Shown here: piece by piece, positions 1 to 8,016 of the stretch
How the letters are laid out: each line of letters begins with the position of its first letter
Numbering within the stretch: the stretch's first letter is position 1
NCBI GenBank assembly: GCA_041557595.1
Contig: JBFFGE010000001.1
Coordinates: forward strand, 21,043 to 85,042
Length of the DNA stretch: 64,000 nucleotides
Direction of reading: 5' to 3'
DNA from: JAOTYV01 sp041557595
GTDB lineage: Bacteria > Pseudomonadota > Alphaproteobacteria > UBA8366
Made by a program: the position numbers and the translations under genes
Notes under the pieces: model-generated
Databases searched by the model: none
The model's input: the letters and a program-made list of their open reading frames with translations, nothing else
What the model was told of the DNA's origin: nothing

Positions 1-268
1 CACGGTGCGCGAGATAGACCGGTTCATGCATGCCGAGCAGCGTCACGCCGGTGCCGAATTTGATCCGTTCGGTCAGCGCCAGCGCCTTGGCGATCAGGAG
101 ATCCGGCGCCGGGGCGTTCTCCCATTTTTCGGTGAAATGTTCGCCGAGCCATGCCTCGGCGAAGCCCAGACGATCGGCCGCGACCAGTTGATCGATATCC
201 CGATCGTAGCAATCGGCGACCGCCCGGTGCGGTGGATGCAACGGCATCATGAACAACCCAAGTTGCAT
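1..268 (-). CDS. LLM-class flavin-dependent oxidoreductase, N-terminal part (cut by window edge)
   Basis: Reading leftwards from an ATG at 266-268, the protein begins MQLGLFMMPLHPPHR and continues with AWLGEHFTEKW and IKFGTGVTLLGMHEP. This is the usual start of bacterial luciferase-like (LLM) F420/FMN-dependent oxidoreductases: a first TIM-barrel strand, then the WxGEHH-like segment (here WLGEHF), then the GTGV strand. About 89 residues are visible and the rest lies outside the window. An AAAGGAT ribosome site sits just upstream of the ATG. Substrate cannot be inferred; members include alkanesulfonate- and nitrilotriacetate-type monooxygenases as well as dehydrogenases. It is transcribed divergently from the SGNH hydrolase gene. 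Confidence 0.85.
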   Translation of the reverse strand, partial: MQLGLFMMPLHPPHRAVADCYDRDIDQLVAADRLGFAEAWLGEHFTEKWENAPAPDLLIAKALALTERIKFGTGVTLLGMHEPVYLAHR

Positions 269-577
269 GGCGATTATCCTTTGAGATCCGGCTGGGATGA
301 GAGGATGGACGGCGTCGGCACGCCAATCCTAACAGTTCGAGAGCCGATCAGGCCAGAACCCGAAGGCCGGTCGCTATTGCGGGACAGCGGCATCGATCGG
401 GCTGGCGCGGCCAAGCGAACGCCGCGCCGTGACAGGGTCTTGCAAATACACTATTCGCAATATTGAATCGGGCGGACTTCGAGCCGGAGCAAGCGGCATC
501 GCGCAGCCCCGTCGACGCCTCAATCGAACGGCCGTCCGCTAACGGCGGCACTATCCAATCGAACAGGGAGACTGAGA
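269..577. other. Divergent intergenic region, no gene seen
   Basis: About 310 bp separate two divergently transcribed genes. No convincing coding frame is present. Weak plus-strand promoter-like pairs can be drawn around 429-468 (GTGACA or TTGCAA followed by AT-rich TATTCG or TTGAAT), the only AT-rich stretch in the gap. A GGGAG ribosome site precedes the ATG at 578. Nothing else stands out. Confidence 0.5.
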
Positions 578-1396
578 ATGACGTTCTGCCGGCACTTCAG
601 CCAAAAGACCTTTTTAGCTGCGTCGATACTCGCCGCCGCCATCGCCATTGGCCCGGTGGCCGCGGCCGCCGAGGCGCCCAAGGTGAAACCCGTCGCCAAC
701 GCGACGCCGAAGCGGCTCCTCTTCGTCGGCAACAGCTATCTGTATTATGGTGACAGCCTGCACAACCACGTGCGACGGATGGCGATCGAGGCGGACAAGG
801 AAAACAAGAAGCAATACAAATACAAATCCGCAACGATCAGCGGGTCCGCCCTTCATGACCACAACATCGACAGCTACCTGGAGCCGGGCAAGCTGCGGGT
901 GAACGAGCCGTTCGAATGGGTCATCCTGCAGGGTGGCAGTGCCGTCGGCTGGTCGAAGAAGCGGCCCCCGATCTTCAAGAAAACCGTCGCCGAATTCGTC
1001 AATAAAATTAAAGCGGCCGGCGGCCAGGCCGCGCTCTACATGACCCAAGCCTATGTCAAGCCGCACAAGCGCGTGGACCCGAACATGACCCGCACCCTGG
1101 AAGAAATCTATGTGGAGGCGGGCAACGCGAATGGCGCGCTGGTCATCCCGGTCGGTCTCGCCTTCGAGGAAGCCTACAAGCAGCGTCCGGATCTGAACTT
1201 CCACAAGACCTTCGACGGCTCCCATCCCAGTTTGATCGGGACTATTCTCGCCGCCAACGTGGTCTATGCGAGCCTGTATGGCCGGTCACCGGTTGGAAAT
1301 CCGTACGATTACTACGGGAAAATCGACAAGGAGATGCTTACCTTCCTGCAGAAGGTTGCGAACACGACGGTTCGCAAATTCTACGGGCTCAAGTAA
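578..1396 (+). CDS. Exported SGNH/GDSL-like hydrolase
   Basis: 272 residues. Residues 1-31 form a signal peptide (Lys/Arg near the start, a long Ala/Ile core, AAAA-E cleavage region), so the product is exported. The mature part opens with block I, LLFVGNSYLYYGDS, with Ser53 in GNSY as candidate nucleophile, and ends with block V, DGSHPS, giving Asp213 and His216 as the partner residues. This is the SGNH serine-hydrolase arrangement (esterase, lipase or carbohydrate deacetylase). It resembles the GNSxT/S group of SGNH proteins more than classical lipases. Substrate unknown. A GC-rich hairpin follows the stop, and the tct transporter operon lies 178 bp downstream on the same strand. Confidence 0.75.
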   Translation: MTFCRHFSQKTFLAASILAAAIAIGPVAAAAEAPKVKPVANATPKRLLFVGNSYLYYGDSLHNHVRRMAIEADKENKKQYKYKSATISGSALHDHNIDSYLEPGKLRVNEPFEWVILQGGSAVGWSKKRPPIFKKTVAEFVNKIKAAGGQAALYMTQAYVKPHKRVDPNMTRTLEEIYVEAGNANGALVIPVGLAFEEAYKQRPDLNFHKTFDGSHPSLIGTILAANVVYASLYGRSPVGNPYDYYGKIDKEMLTFLQKVANTTVRKFYGLK

Positions 1397-1401
1397 TCCG
1401 T

Positions 1402-1435
1402 GCGGCCGCCGCGGCTTCGCGCCACTGGCGGCCGC
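1402..1435 (+). terminator. GC hairpin after SGNH hydrolase gene
   Basis: A perfect 9-bp inverted repeat (GCGGCCGCC at 1402-1410, GGCGGCCGC at 1427-1435, 16-nt loop) starts 5 nt after the stop codon. No U-run follows, so it is at best a weak or Rho-assisted terminator or an mRNA-stabilising hairpin. Confidence 0.3.
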
Positions 1436-1574
1436 CAACCCATGGAACCGGCGATCCGGCGGTGCGTCCCGTCGCCGATAACCGTAGTCTTCCGCCGATT
1501 TGCGTGGCGATGGAAAATCGGTATAGGCTCGGGTCCTGAATCAACCTCATTTGTGAAAGCCGGAGGCTTTAAGA

Positions 1575-2573
1575 ATGAAAACAATGAAGTCGAGCATTGT
1601 GCTGCTCGCCCTGACGGCAGCCGTCGCAGCGACACCCGCGAGCGCGGCGGACTATCCCAGTAAACCGATCAACGTCCTCGTCGGCTTTTCGGCCGGTGGC
1701 GGCACCGACACCTATGCCCGCAACGTCGGCGCATCGATTTCCAAGTATCTCAACGGGCAACCCTTCGTCGTCGTGAACAAATCCGGCGGCGCGCAAATTC
1801 CCGCGATGAAGGTGCTCGCCAAGTCGAAACCGGACGGGTATTCGACGATGCTGGTTTCCATGGGCAGCGCGATTATCGCCACGGGGCTGCGCGACCGCGG
1901 CATCGACCTGTTCAAGGATTTCGAATTCGTTGCCCAGATCGGCGTCAACAACGTCATGATCGCCGCCTCGAAGAAAAGCGGCTTCAAGTCTCCGGCCGAA
2001 ATCATCTCCGGCATCAAGAAGGCGAATGCAAGCGGCAAAAAGCTTCGCTGGGCCAATACCGGGCGCGGGTCGATCACGACGCTCGCCATGATCGCCTGGC
2101 TGAACAAGCACGGCGTCTATGAAATGACCCAGGACGTTCCCTTTAAGGGCGGCTCGAAGGCCCGCGTCGCGCTGATCGGCAACAATGTGGATTTCGGCGC
2201 CCTCGGCACCTCGAATGCGGCCGGCGGTTATAAGCAGCAGATGAACGTCATTGCGACGTTCTCCGACCGGCGCGACCCGGCACAGCCCGATATCCCGACC
2301 CTGGCCGATCTGAAGAGCGATTACGTCCCGATGGAAACGCCGCTGGTTCTCACCGTCCCGAAAGGCACGCCGAAAGCCGTCATTGCGAAATTGGAAGCGG
2401 CGCTCAAGCAAACCACGGAAGACCCCGACTTCAAGGCCCGGACCGCGAAGGCCGGCCAATCGGTCGTGTACAGGAACTCCGAGGAGGTCCAAAAGTTCGC
2501 GCGTCACCTGAAGAAGGAGTGGAGCGAGACCATCGAAATCGTCGCCAAGCGCATTGCGGCGAGCAAGAAGTAA
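1575..2573 (+). CDS. tctC: Tripartite tricarboxylate transporter substrate-binding protein (TctC/Bug family)
   Basis: 332 residues with a signal peptide (about 1-24, ending PASA before ADYPSKPINV), so periplasmic. The sequence then follows the Bug/TctC pattern: YPSKPINVLVGFSAGGGTD near the mature N terminus, a VVNKSGGAQIPA segment, and a C-terminal half with VPKGTPKAVIAKLEAAL. Bug proteins bind carboxylates such as citrate, tartrate, terephthalate or amino acids, and the ligand cannot be read from sequence. GGAGG lies upstream of the ATG. tctB and tctA follow on the same strand (54 and 71 bp gaps), making a complete binding protein, small membrane and large membrane set. Confidence 0.92.
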   Translation: MKTMKSSIVLLALTAAVAATPASAADYPSKPINVLVGFSAGGGTDTYARNVGASISKYLNGQPFVVVNKSGGAQIPAMKVLAKSKPDGYSTMLVSMGSAIIATGLRDRGIDLFKDFEFVAQIGVNNVMIAASKKSGFKSPAEIISGIKKANASGKKLRWANTGRGSITTLAMIAWLNKHGVYEMTQDVPFKGGSKARVALIGNNVDFGALGTSNAAGGYKQQMNVIATFSDRRDPAQPDIPTLADLKSDYVPMETPLVLTVPKGTPKAVIAKLEAALKQTTEDPDFKARTAKAGQSVVYRNSEEVQKFARHLKKEWSETIEIVAKRIAASKK

Positions 2574-2627
2574 ACGGCCCGGCGGTGGTCAGTCCCAAGT
2601 CGCGCGCATAGGTAAGGCGAAACGGAC

Positions 2628-3155
2628 ATGAATCGATCTGCACGGAACGATGCCATCGCCGGCGCAATTGTGCTTGCCATCGTGGCGATCTTCGGTCCCT
2701 GGACGTCGGAGATATTCGTCGACCCGCGGGATCCCGGATTCGGCGCGCGTGATTTCCCGGTCGGCGTCCTGATTACAACGGCGGTCCTGGCCCTCGCGCT
2801 CTGCGCGGGGGCCGTCGTCCTGCTCGCGCGGAGCGGATGGCGCGTGTACGAACCGGGCGAGGCCGCCCCGCTTCTCCGCTACTTCCTGCCGATGGTGGCG
2901 CTCGGCTTTCTCTATGTTTGGCTGTTGGAGCAGTTCCAATATCTGCTGCCGACATTCTTCGCATTGACGGCTTCGCTCGCGATATTCGGGAACCGGGGGG
3001 CGGTCCGGCTGATTGCCATCCCGGCCGGCGTGACCATCCTCTTCTACGTTCTGTTCTACGGCGTCTTCGGCCTCAACGAGGCGCCCGGAGAAATCCTGAG
3101 TTACGAAAACAATTGGTACTTTCGGCCGTTCCGGACGTTCCTAGGACTTTCTTGA
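2628..3155 (+). CDS. tctB: Tripartite tricarboxylate transporter, small membrane subunit (TctB)
   Basis: 175 residues, mostly hydrophobic, with roughly four to five predicted membrane spans (about 9-26, 42-64, 83-103, 105-120 and 125-148). N-terminal lysine-poor start with RNDAIAGAIVLAIVAI, then the TctB-like DPRDPGFGARDFP loop that recurs in this family. It lies between tctC and tctA in the same orientation and would form the inner-membrane complex with TctA. Length is normal for TctB. TctB proteins are poorly conserved, so the assignment rests on hydropathy, the DPG-P loop and position. Confidence 0.85.
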   Translation: MNRSARNDAIAGAIVLAIVAIFGPWTSEIFVDPRDPGFGARDFPVGVLITTAVLALALCAGAVVLLARSGWRVYEPGEAAPLLRYFLPMVALGFLYVWLLEQFQYLLPTFFALTASLAIFGNRGAVRLIAIPAGVTILFYVLFYGVFGLNEAPGEILSYENNWYFRPFRTFLGLS

Positions 3156-3226
3156 ACCAACCGTAAATCCATCCCGGACCGCATGATCGGGACGGATAGC
3201 ATGACTGCAACACGGGAAGAGGCGAC

Positions 3227-4750
3227 ATGGGAATCGTAAGCGGCTTTGCGACGCTTTTTTCCGGGTGGGAACCGGTATTCTTCGCCATTCTGGGCACCGC
3301 CATCGGGCTGTTCGCCGGGGCGACGCCCGGCCTGTCGGCATCCGCGGCAATCGCTCTGCTGATCCCCGTCACCTTTTACATGGAGACACTGTCGGCGCTG
3401 GTCTTCATCTACACTATCAGCAAATCGGCGAGCTTCGGCGGCTCCATTCCGGCAATTCTGTTCAATACGCCCGGTACGCCACAGGCCTCCGCGACGCAAC
3501 TCGAAGGCTTTCCGCTGACGCAACAGGGAAAGCAGGGTAAGGCGCTGCGCATGGCGGTGATCGCATCCGCCGCGGGCGACACATTTTCCGAACTCCTGCT
3601 GATTTTCGCCGCCGCCTATATCGCGATTTATGCGGCCCAGATGGGCCCTGCGGAATACACCGCCGTCTATTTCTGCGCCTTTCTCATTCTCGGCAGCGTG
3701 ATCGGGGACTCGATCATCAAGGGGCTACTCAGCACGCTGCTCGGCATCCTGCTGGCGCTGGTCGGCTTCGATCCGATCACGTCGGAAGAGCGATATACCT
3801 TCAATATCGACTATCTGCTCGAAGGCGTGGCGCTGGTGCCGCTTCTGTTGGGCGTCTTCGTGCTGTCCGAAGTCTTCGTCCGGGTCGCCGACCGAGGCTC
3901 GCTGATCGGCGATCAGGCGATCGCACCGAAATCCGCCAAGCCCGAGGATAACCGGGTCTCGTGGCAGGAATTCAAGGATTGCGCGCCGGTGATGGCACGC
4001 TCGACCGGCTACGGCACGGTCATCGGCATGCTGCCCGGTATCGGTGCGGCGGTCGCCTGCTTCGTCGCCTATGCCGAGGCGCGCCGCACTTCGAAACATC
4101 CGGAGAAATTTGGCCACGGGGCGCTGGAAGGCGTCGCGGCGGCGGAATCGGCGAACAATGCCACCTCCGGCGCGAACCTGATTCCGCTGCTCACACTCGG
4201 CATTCCCGGCAGCACCGCCGCCGCCCTACTCGCCGGCGTCATGTTGATCCATGGCATCACGATCGGGCCGTCGGTTTTCGTCACCTCGCACGACATGATC
4301 TATGGCCTCTTCGCCTCCGGCCTGTTTTGCATCGCCACCTATTTCGTCGTCGGCTATTTCGGCAGCGGCGTCATCGGACGGATCATCGCCCTGGTCCCGG
4401 CCCAAATGATCTATCCCTTCATCTTCGTCATTTGCTACGTCGCCGGTTACGCCTTGCGCCAGGCCCTGTTCGATCTCGCCCTGATGACGCTGTTCGGCGT
4501 CGTCGGCTACCTGATGAAACGCTTCGCCTTCTCGGTGCCCGCCTTCGTCATCGCCTTTATCCTGGGCAGCGGTGCGGAAACATCGTTGCGCCAAGCAATG
4601 ATGCTGGACGACAGCGGACTTTTCGTCTTTTTCCAGCGGCCGATCGCGCTGATGTTTTTCGGTTTCGGCCTGTTGGTCATCGTGTTGCGTATTCGCCAGC
4701 TCCGCCGGCAAAAGGGCGAGCGGCAGCTCGCCGCGTCCCTGAGCGAATAG
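3227..4750 (+). CDS. tctA: Tripartite tricarboxylate transporter, large membrane subunit (TctA)
   Basis: 507 residues with about twelve membrane segments, the usual TctA length (about 500). Two family signatures are visible: GLFAGATPGLSASAAIALL near the N terminus and the repeat-related ATSGANLIPLLTLGIPGST in the second half. TctA is the transporting subunit, driven by an ion gradient and fed by the periplasmic TctC. It closes the tctCBA set. The following gene, a TauD-type dioxygenase 85 bp downstream on the same strand, may be co-transcribed and could act on the imported compound, but that link is inference. Confidence 0.95.
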   Translation: MGIVSGFATLFSGWEPVFFAILGTAIGLFAGATPGLSASAAIALLIPVTFYMETLSALVFIYTISKSASFGGSIPAILFNTPGTPQASATQLEGFPLTQQGKQGKALRMAVIASAAGDTFSELLLIFAAAYIAIYAAQMGPAEYTAVYFCAFLILGSVIGDSIIKGLLSTLLGILLALVGFDPITSEERYTFNIDYLLEGVALVPLLLGVFVLSEVFVRVADRGSLIGDQAIAPKSAKPEDNRVSWQEFKDCAPVMARSTGYGTVIGMLPGIGAAVACFVAYAEARRTSKHPEKFGHGALEGVAAAESANNATSGANLIPLLTLGIPGSTAAALLAGVMLIHGITIGPSVFVTSHDMIYGLFASGLFCIATYFVVGYFGSGVIGRIIALVPAQMIYPFIFVICYVAGYALRQALFDLALMTLFGVVGYLMKRFAFSVPAFVIAFILGSGAETSLRQAMMLDDSGLFVFFQRPIALMFFGFGLLVIVLRIRQLRRQKGERQLAASLSE

Positions 4751-4835
4751 AGGTAAGACGGCCGGCATTTTTTAGCGCCGGATTTTTGCGCAACCGACAA
4801 GCGTGGTAAAATTCAAACAACCTTCTGGATAGAGA

Positions 4836-5711
4836 ATGGACGAGACGATGGAAGTCATTCCGACGGGCAGCGCCTTGGGCGCGGAAATCAGGGGCATCGA
4901 TTTATCGCAGAACGTTTCAGACGTGGATCGCGAGTTCATCTTCAATGCCTATATCGAAAACCAAGTCCTCTTGTTTCGGGGTCAGTCGCTCAGCTTCGAC
5001 GACCTGCTCCGGCTTCGTGAAGTGTTCGGCCCCGCCGGCCAGACCGCGAATCAGTTATTGGGACTTGGCCGGAAAGAGTACTACCCGGACGAGGTGCCGG
5101 ACGACATCACCATCATTTCCAACATTATCGATGAAGACGGCACGCCACGCGGCAGCCTCGGCGACGGCGAAGCCTTCTGGCATACCGACAGTTCCTTCAC
5201 CGAAGTGCCGATCTCGGCAAGCCTGCTGCATGCGATCGAGGTGACCGACCAGGGCGGCGAAACCGCCTTCCTCAATATGTACCGGGCCTATGACGAAATG
5301 CCGGAGGACCTGGCCGCCGAAATCGAGGGGCGGTACGCCAACCATTCGAAGGTATTTCTCTCGAACGGCATGAAGCGTCCGGAATTCGAGGATGCGACCG
5401 ACCCGTCGAAATCTCCCGGCGTACGCCACCCGATGGTGCGGACCCATCCCGCGTCCGGCAAGAAATGCCTCTACCTCGGCCGCCGCCTTAATTCGTACAT
5501 TTTCGATCTCCCGGTCGAGGAAAGCGAAGAGTTGCTCGACCGGATTTGGGCGCATACCTGCCGCGACAAGTATGTCTGGGAGCACAAATGGGCGGTCGGC
5601 GACCTTCTGGTCTGGGACAATCGCTGCACAATGCATCACCGCAACGCTTTCCCGCCGGACGCCCGGCGGCTAATGCACAAGTCGATCACTGCGGGCGAGC
5701 CAGTCGTCTAG
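4836..5711 (+). CDS. TauD/TfdA-family Fe(II)/2-oxoglutarate dioxygenase (copy 1)
   Basis: 291 residues. The iron site is complete: HTD at 116-118 gives His116 and Asp118, and NRCTMHHR near the end gives His267. Arg278, in the ARRLMHK segment eleven residues later, is positioned to bind the 2-oxoglutarate carboxylate as in TauD. The family hydroxylates substrates such as taurine, alkyl sulfates, phenoxyacetates or carnitine precursors. The substrate here is unknown and taurine is not supported over others. It lies downstream of the tctCBA transporter on the same strand. It is one of five family members in the window, most similar in layout to the copy at 16701-17597. Confidence 0.88.
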   Translation: MDETMEVIPTGSALGAEIRGIDLSQNVSDVDREFIFNAYIENQVLLFRGQSLSFDDLLRLREVFGPAGQTANQLLGLGRKEYYPDEVPDDITIISNIIDEDGTPRGSLGDGEAFWHTDSSFTEVPISASLLHAIEVTDQGGETAFLNMYRAYDEMPEDLAAEIEGRYANHSKVFLSNGMKRPEFEDATDPSKSPGVRHPMVRTHPASGKKCLYLGRRLNSYIFDLPVEESEELLDRIWAHTCRDKYVWEHKWAVGDLLVWDNRCTMHHRNAFPPDARRLMHKSITAGEPVV

Positions 5712-5780
5712 GGTTTGGACTCAATTGGACGCAACGCATTGATCTGATTCAATTTTGCCTTAGGGCATCGAAATAAAAAC

Positions 5781-5789
5781 TGTTATAAT
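5781..5789 (+). promoter_or_regulatory. Extended -10 promoter candidate
   Basis: TGTTATAAT contains a perfect TATAAT (5784-5789) preceded by a TGn extension, inside an AT-rich stretch unusual for this window. No good -35 is seen, as expected for an extended -10 promoter. Transcripts would run through the nested-hairpin repeat into the alcohol dehydrogenase gene at 5978. Confidence 0.4.
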
Positions 5790-5823
5790 TTCAACGTGTT
5801 ACTGCTAATTGAGTACAGACCCT

Positions 5824-5927
5824 AGAGCAGCGTGCGCCCATTTGGGCGCACACAAGCTGCTCTATCTTTATAGAATCGATCAACTTTTCTGCCTTTAATT
5901 GATTCCAATTACAGGCAGGTTGATCTA
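5824..5927 (+). repeat. Nested-hairpin dispersed repeat, full copy A (104 bp)
   Basis: Two nested palindromes lie side by side. The first has outer arms AGAGCAGC/GCTGCTCT around an inner GTGCGCCCA-TT-TGGGCGCAC hairpin. The second has outer arms GATCAAC/GTTGATC, middle arms CTGCCT/AGGCAG and inner TAATTG/CAATTA. The reverse complement of 29441-29544 matches at about 94 of 104 positions, and 41312-41372 is a third, truncated copy. It has no coding capacity and resembles a REP/MITE-like non-autonomous element. Confidence 0.85.
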
Positions 5928-5977
5928 GCGCACCGAGCCACGCGGCGTTGCAAAACCGGTAGAGCGGGAGAGGTCCG

Positions 5978-7033
5978 ATGAAAGCGATGGTTTTGCGGGC
6001 GGCCGGGGAACCCTTTGTTCTGGAGGAACGTCCCGACCCGACGCCCGGCCCGGGCGAGGCGGTGGCCCGTGTGCTAGCCTGCGGCTCCGGCCTGACCATT
6101 CAACATGTTCGTGCCGGGCGCACCGGGGCGAACTTTCCGATCATCATCGGTCACGAGATTACAGGCGAAATCGTCGCCGTCGGGCCCCGGACCGAGGCCA
6201 TGCCGGTCATCGAGCCGCTCGAGGAAGGCGACCCGGTCACCTGCTGGTTCTATCTGATCGAAGGCGAGGACCGCTGGACCCGGTCGGACCGGCCCACGAT
6301 TTCTACGAAAATCGTCGGCCATGTGGGGCGGCAGATCGACGGCGGCTATGCGGAATACATCAAACTGCCGGTGCAGAATTTCATCAAACTGCCCGAAGCG
6401 CTGGACTGGCAAAACCATCCCGCCGAGGCGGGCGTCATCTGCGACGCCATCGCCACCCCCTACAAGGTGCTGCGGCGCGGACGCATCGGACCGCGCGACA
6501 CTGTGGCGGTCTTCGGCGCCGGCGGCGGCGTCGGGCTCCATCAGGTCATGATGTGCAAATGGGCGCACGCACGGGTCATCGCGGTCGAGGTGGCGGAACA
6601 CAAATTCGCCGCCTGCCGCGACGCCGGCGCCGACGCGGTGGTCGATGCCGGCTCCGAAAACGCGGTCGAGGCGATCCATGAGTTGACCCGGGGCGCGGGC
6701 GTGGATGTGGCGATCGACTATGTCTCGTCGACCCGGACGCTGGAACAGGGCGTGGCGGCGCTCGGGATCGGCGGAAGGCTGGTCACGCTCGGCGGCTCCG
6801 CCGGCAAACCGTTTACCGTCAGCGCCCAGATCATGCTCCGGAAGGAACTCGAACTGCTCGGCAGCCGGTATTGTACGCGCCAGGAAGTCATCGATTCTCT
6901 GGAGCTGGTGGCGCGTGGCGAGGTGCGCCCGATCGTCACCGAAACCTATCCGCTGGAAGAAGCGGAGCATGTCCATCAACGCCTTGAACAAGGCCAGGTA
7001 ACCGGCCGCGCCGCCCTGCTGATCGGCGCATAG
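5978..7033 (+). CDS. Zinc-type alcohol dehydrogenase-like protein lacking the structural-zinc loop
   Basis: 351 residues of the medium-chain dehydrogenase/reductase family. Candidate catalytic-zinc ligands are Cys35, His59-Glu60 (GHE) and Cys155. The nucleotide-binding fold has GAGGGVG at 180-186 followed by VIAVEVAEHKF. The four-cysteine loop that binds the structural zinc in classical alcohol dehydrogenases is absent: only one Cys (Cys89) lies in that region. That puts it nearer to glutathione-independent or oligomeric-variant MDR enzymes. Substrate unknown. The next gene, a metallo-hydrolase 105 bp downstream on the same strand, could form an operon with it. A GGGAGAGG ribosome site precedes the ATG. 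Confidence 0.85.
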   Translation: MKAMVLRAAGEPFVLEERPDPTPGPGEAVARVLACGSGLTIQHVRAGRTGANFPIIIGHEITGEIVAVGPRTEAMPVIEPLEEGDPVTCWFYLIEGEDRWTRSDRPTISTKIVGHVGRQIDGGYAEYIKLPVQNFIKLPEALDWQNHPAEAGVICDAIATPYKVLRRGRIGPRDTVAVFGAGGGVGLHQVMMCKWAHARVIAVEVAEHKFAACRDAGADAVVDAGSENAVEAIHELTRGAGVDVAIDYVSSTRTLEQGVAALGIGGRLVTLGGSAGKPFTVSAQIMLRKELELLGSRYCTRQEVIDSLELVARGEVRPIVTETYPLEEAEHVHQRLEQGQVTGRAALLIGA

Positions 7034-7138
7034 GGACGGCGGGACCACAGCGCCTTCGGCCTCGGAAGCGCGAACCTGTACACAACGGAATGACCGGGCT
7101 CACGTGTTCGGTCGGAAGCCCCATACCGGAGAAAAAGC

Positions 7139-7936
7139 ATGACGCTGCCCGACTATGAAGTGTTTGCAATCAAATATGGCGAGCGCGTCGGGACACGCGG
7201 AAAGATCTTCGTCCACGGCGATCCCCACAACGCGCCGCTGCCGATGGATTATTTCGTCTGGGTCATCCGCAACGCCGACCGGACGGTGGTGCTCGATATC
7301 GGCTTCAACCGGGCCGAGGGCGAACGGCGCGGCCGGATTTTTCATCGCTGCCCGACCGACGGCATGAAACTGATCGGTGTCGATGCCGATACTGTCGAGG
7401 ACGTCATTATTTCTCATATGCATTACGACCATGTCGGAAATCTCGGTCTGTTTCCCAAAGCGACCTTTCATATCCAGGACGACGAGATGTCCTTTGTCAC
7501 CGGCCGTGCGATGACGCACAAGCCGCTGCGCCATTCCTTCGTGCTCGATGAGGTCCAGCAGATGGTCGCGGCGGTGTATGGCGACAGGGTCGTTTTTCAC
7601 GACGGCGACGACGACGTTTTCCCGGGCATATCGGTTCACCACATGCCGGGCCATACCCGCGGCCTGCAATCGGTCCGGGTGCACACCAAACGCGGTTGGG
7701 TCGTGCTGGCGTCCGACGCCGCCCATTACTACGAGAGCATCACGGACGGCACGCCGTTCCTGACCCATGAAAACATGTTCCTGATGCTCGAAGGCTTTCG
7801 TCGGTTGCGCAAGCTCGCGCCGAGCGACGATCACATCGTGCCGGGTCACGATCCCGATGTCTTTAATCGCTACGCCGCACCGTCGCCGGAGCTGGACGGC
7901 ATCGTCGTGCGGCTCGACGAAGCGCCGAAACGCTGA
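7139..7936 (+). CDS. Metallo-beta-lactamase-fold hydrolase (AHL-lactonase-like)
   Basis: 265 residues. The dinuclear metal motif HMHYDH gives His93, His95, Asp97 and His98; His172 (MPGHTRG) and Asp193 (LASDAAHYY) complete the usual set. A C-terminal GHD supplies a further His. The arrangement and the DIGFNRAEG stretch match the N-acyl homoserine lactonase-like branch of the superfamily. No LuxI/LuxR gene is in the window, so quorum quenching is only one possibility, and other lactones or esters are equally likely. Same strand as the upstream alcohol dehydrogenase. Confidence 0.85.
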   Translation: MTLPDYEVFAIKYGERVGTRGKIFVHGDPHNAPLPMDYFVWVIRNADRTVVLDIGFNRAEGERRGRIFHRCPTDGMKLIGVDADTVEDVIISHMHYDHVGNLGLFPKATFHIQDDEMSFVTGRAMTHKPLRHSFVLDEVQQMVAAVYGDRVVFHDGDDDVFPGISVHHMPGHTRGLQSVRVHTKRGWVVLASDAAHYYESITDGTPFLTHENMFLMLEGFRRLRKLAPSDDHIVPGHDPDVFNRYAAPSPELDGIVVRLDEAPKR

Positions 7937-8016
7937 CGAATGCCGCCGCGGCCCATTGACCTTCCCGGCCCCGCCGCCAAGATTAGGGGGTCGACCACCA
8001 AAGGAATTCAGGCCGC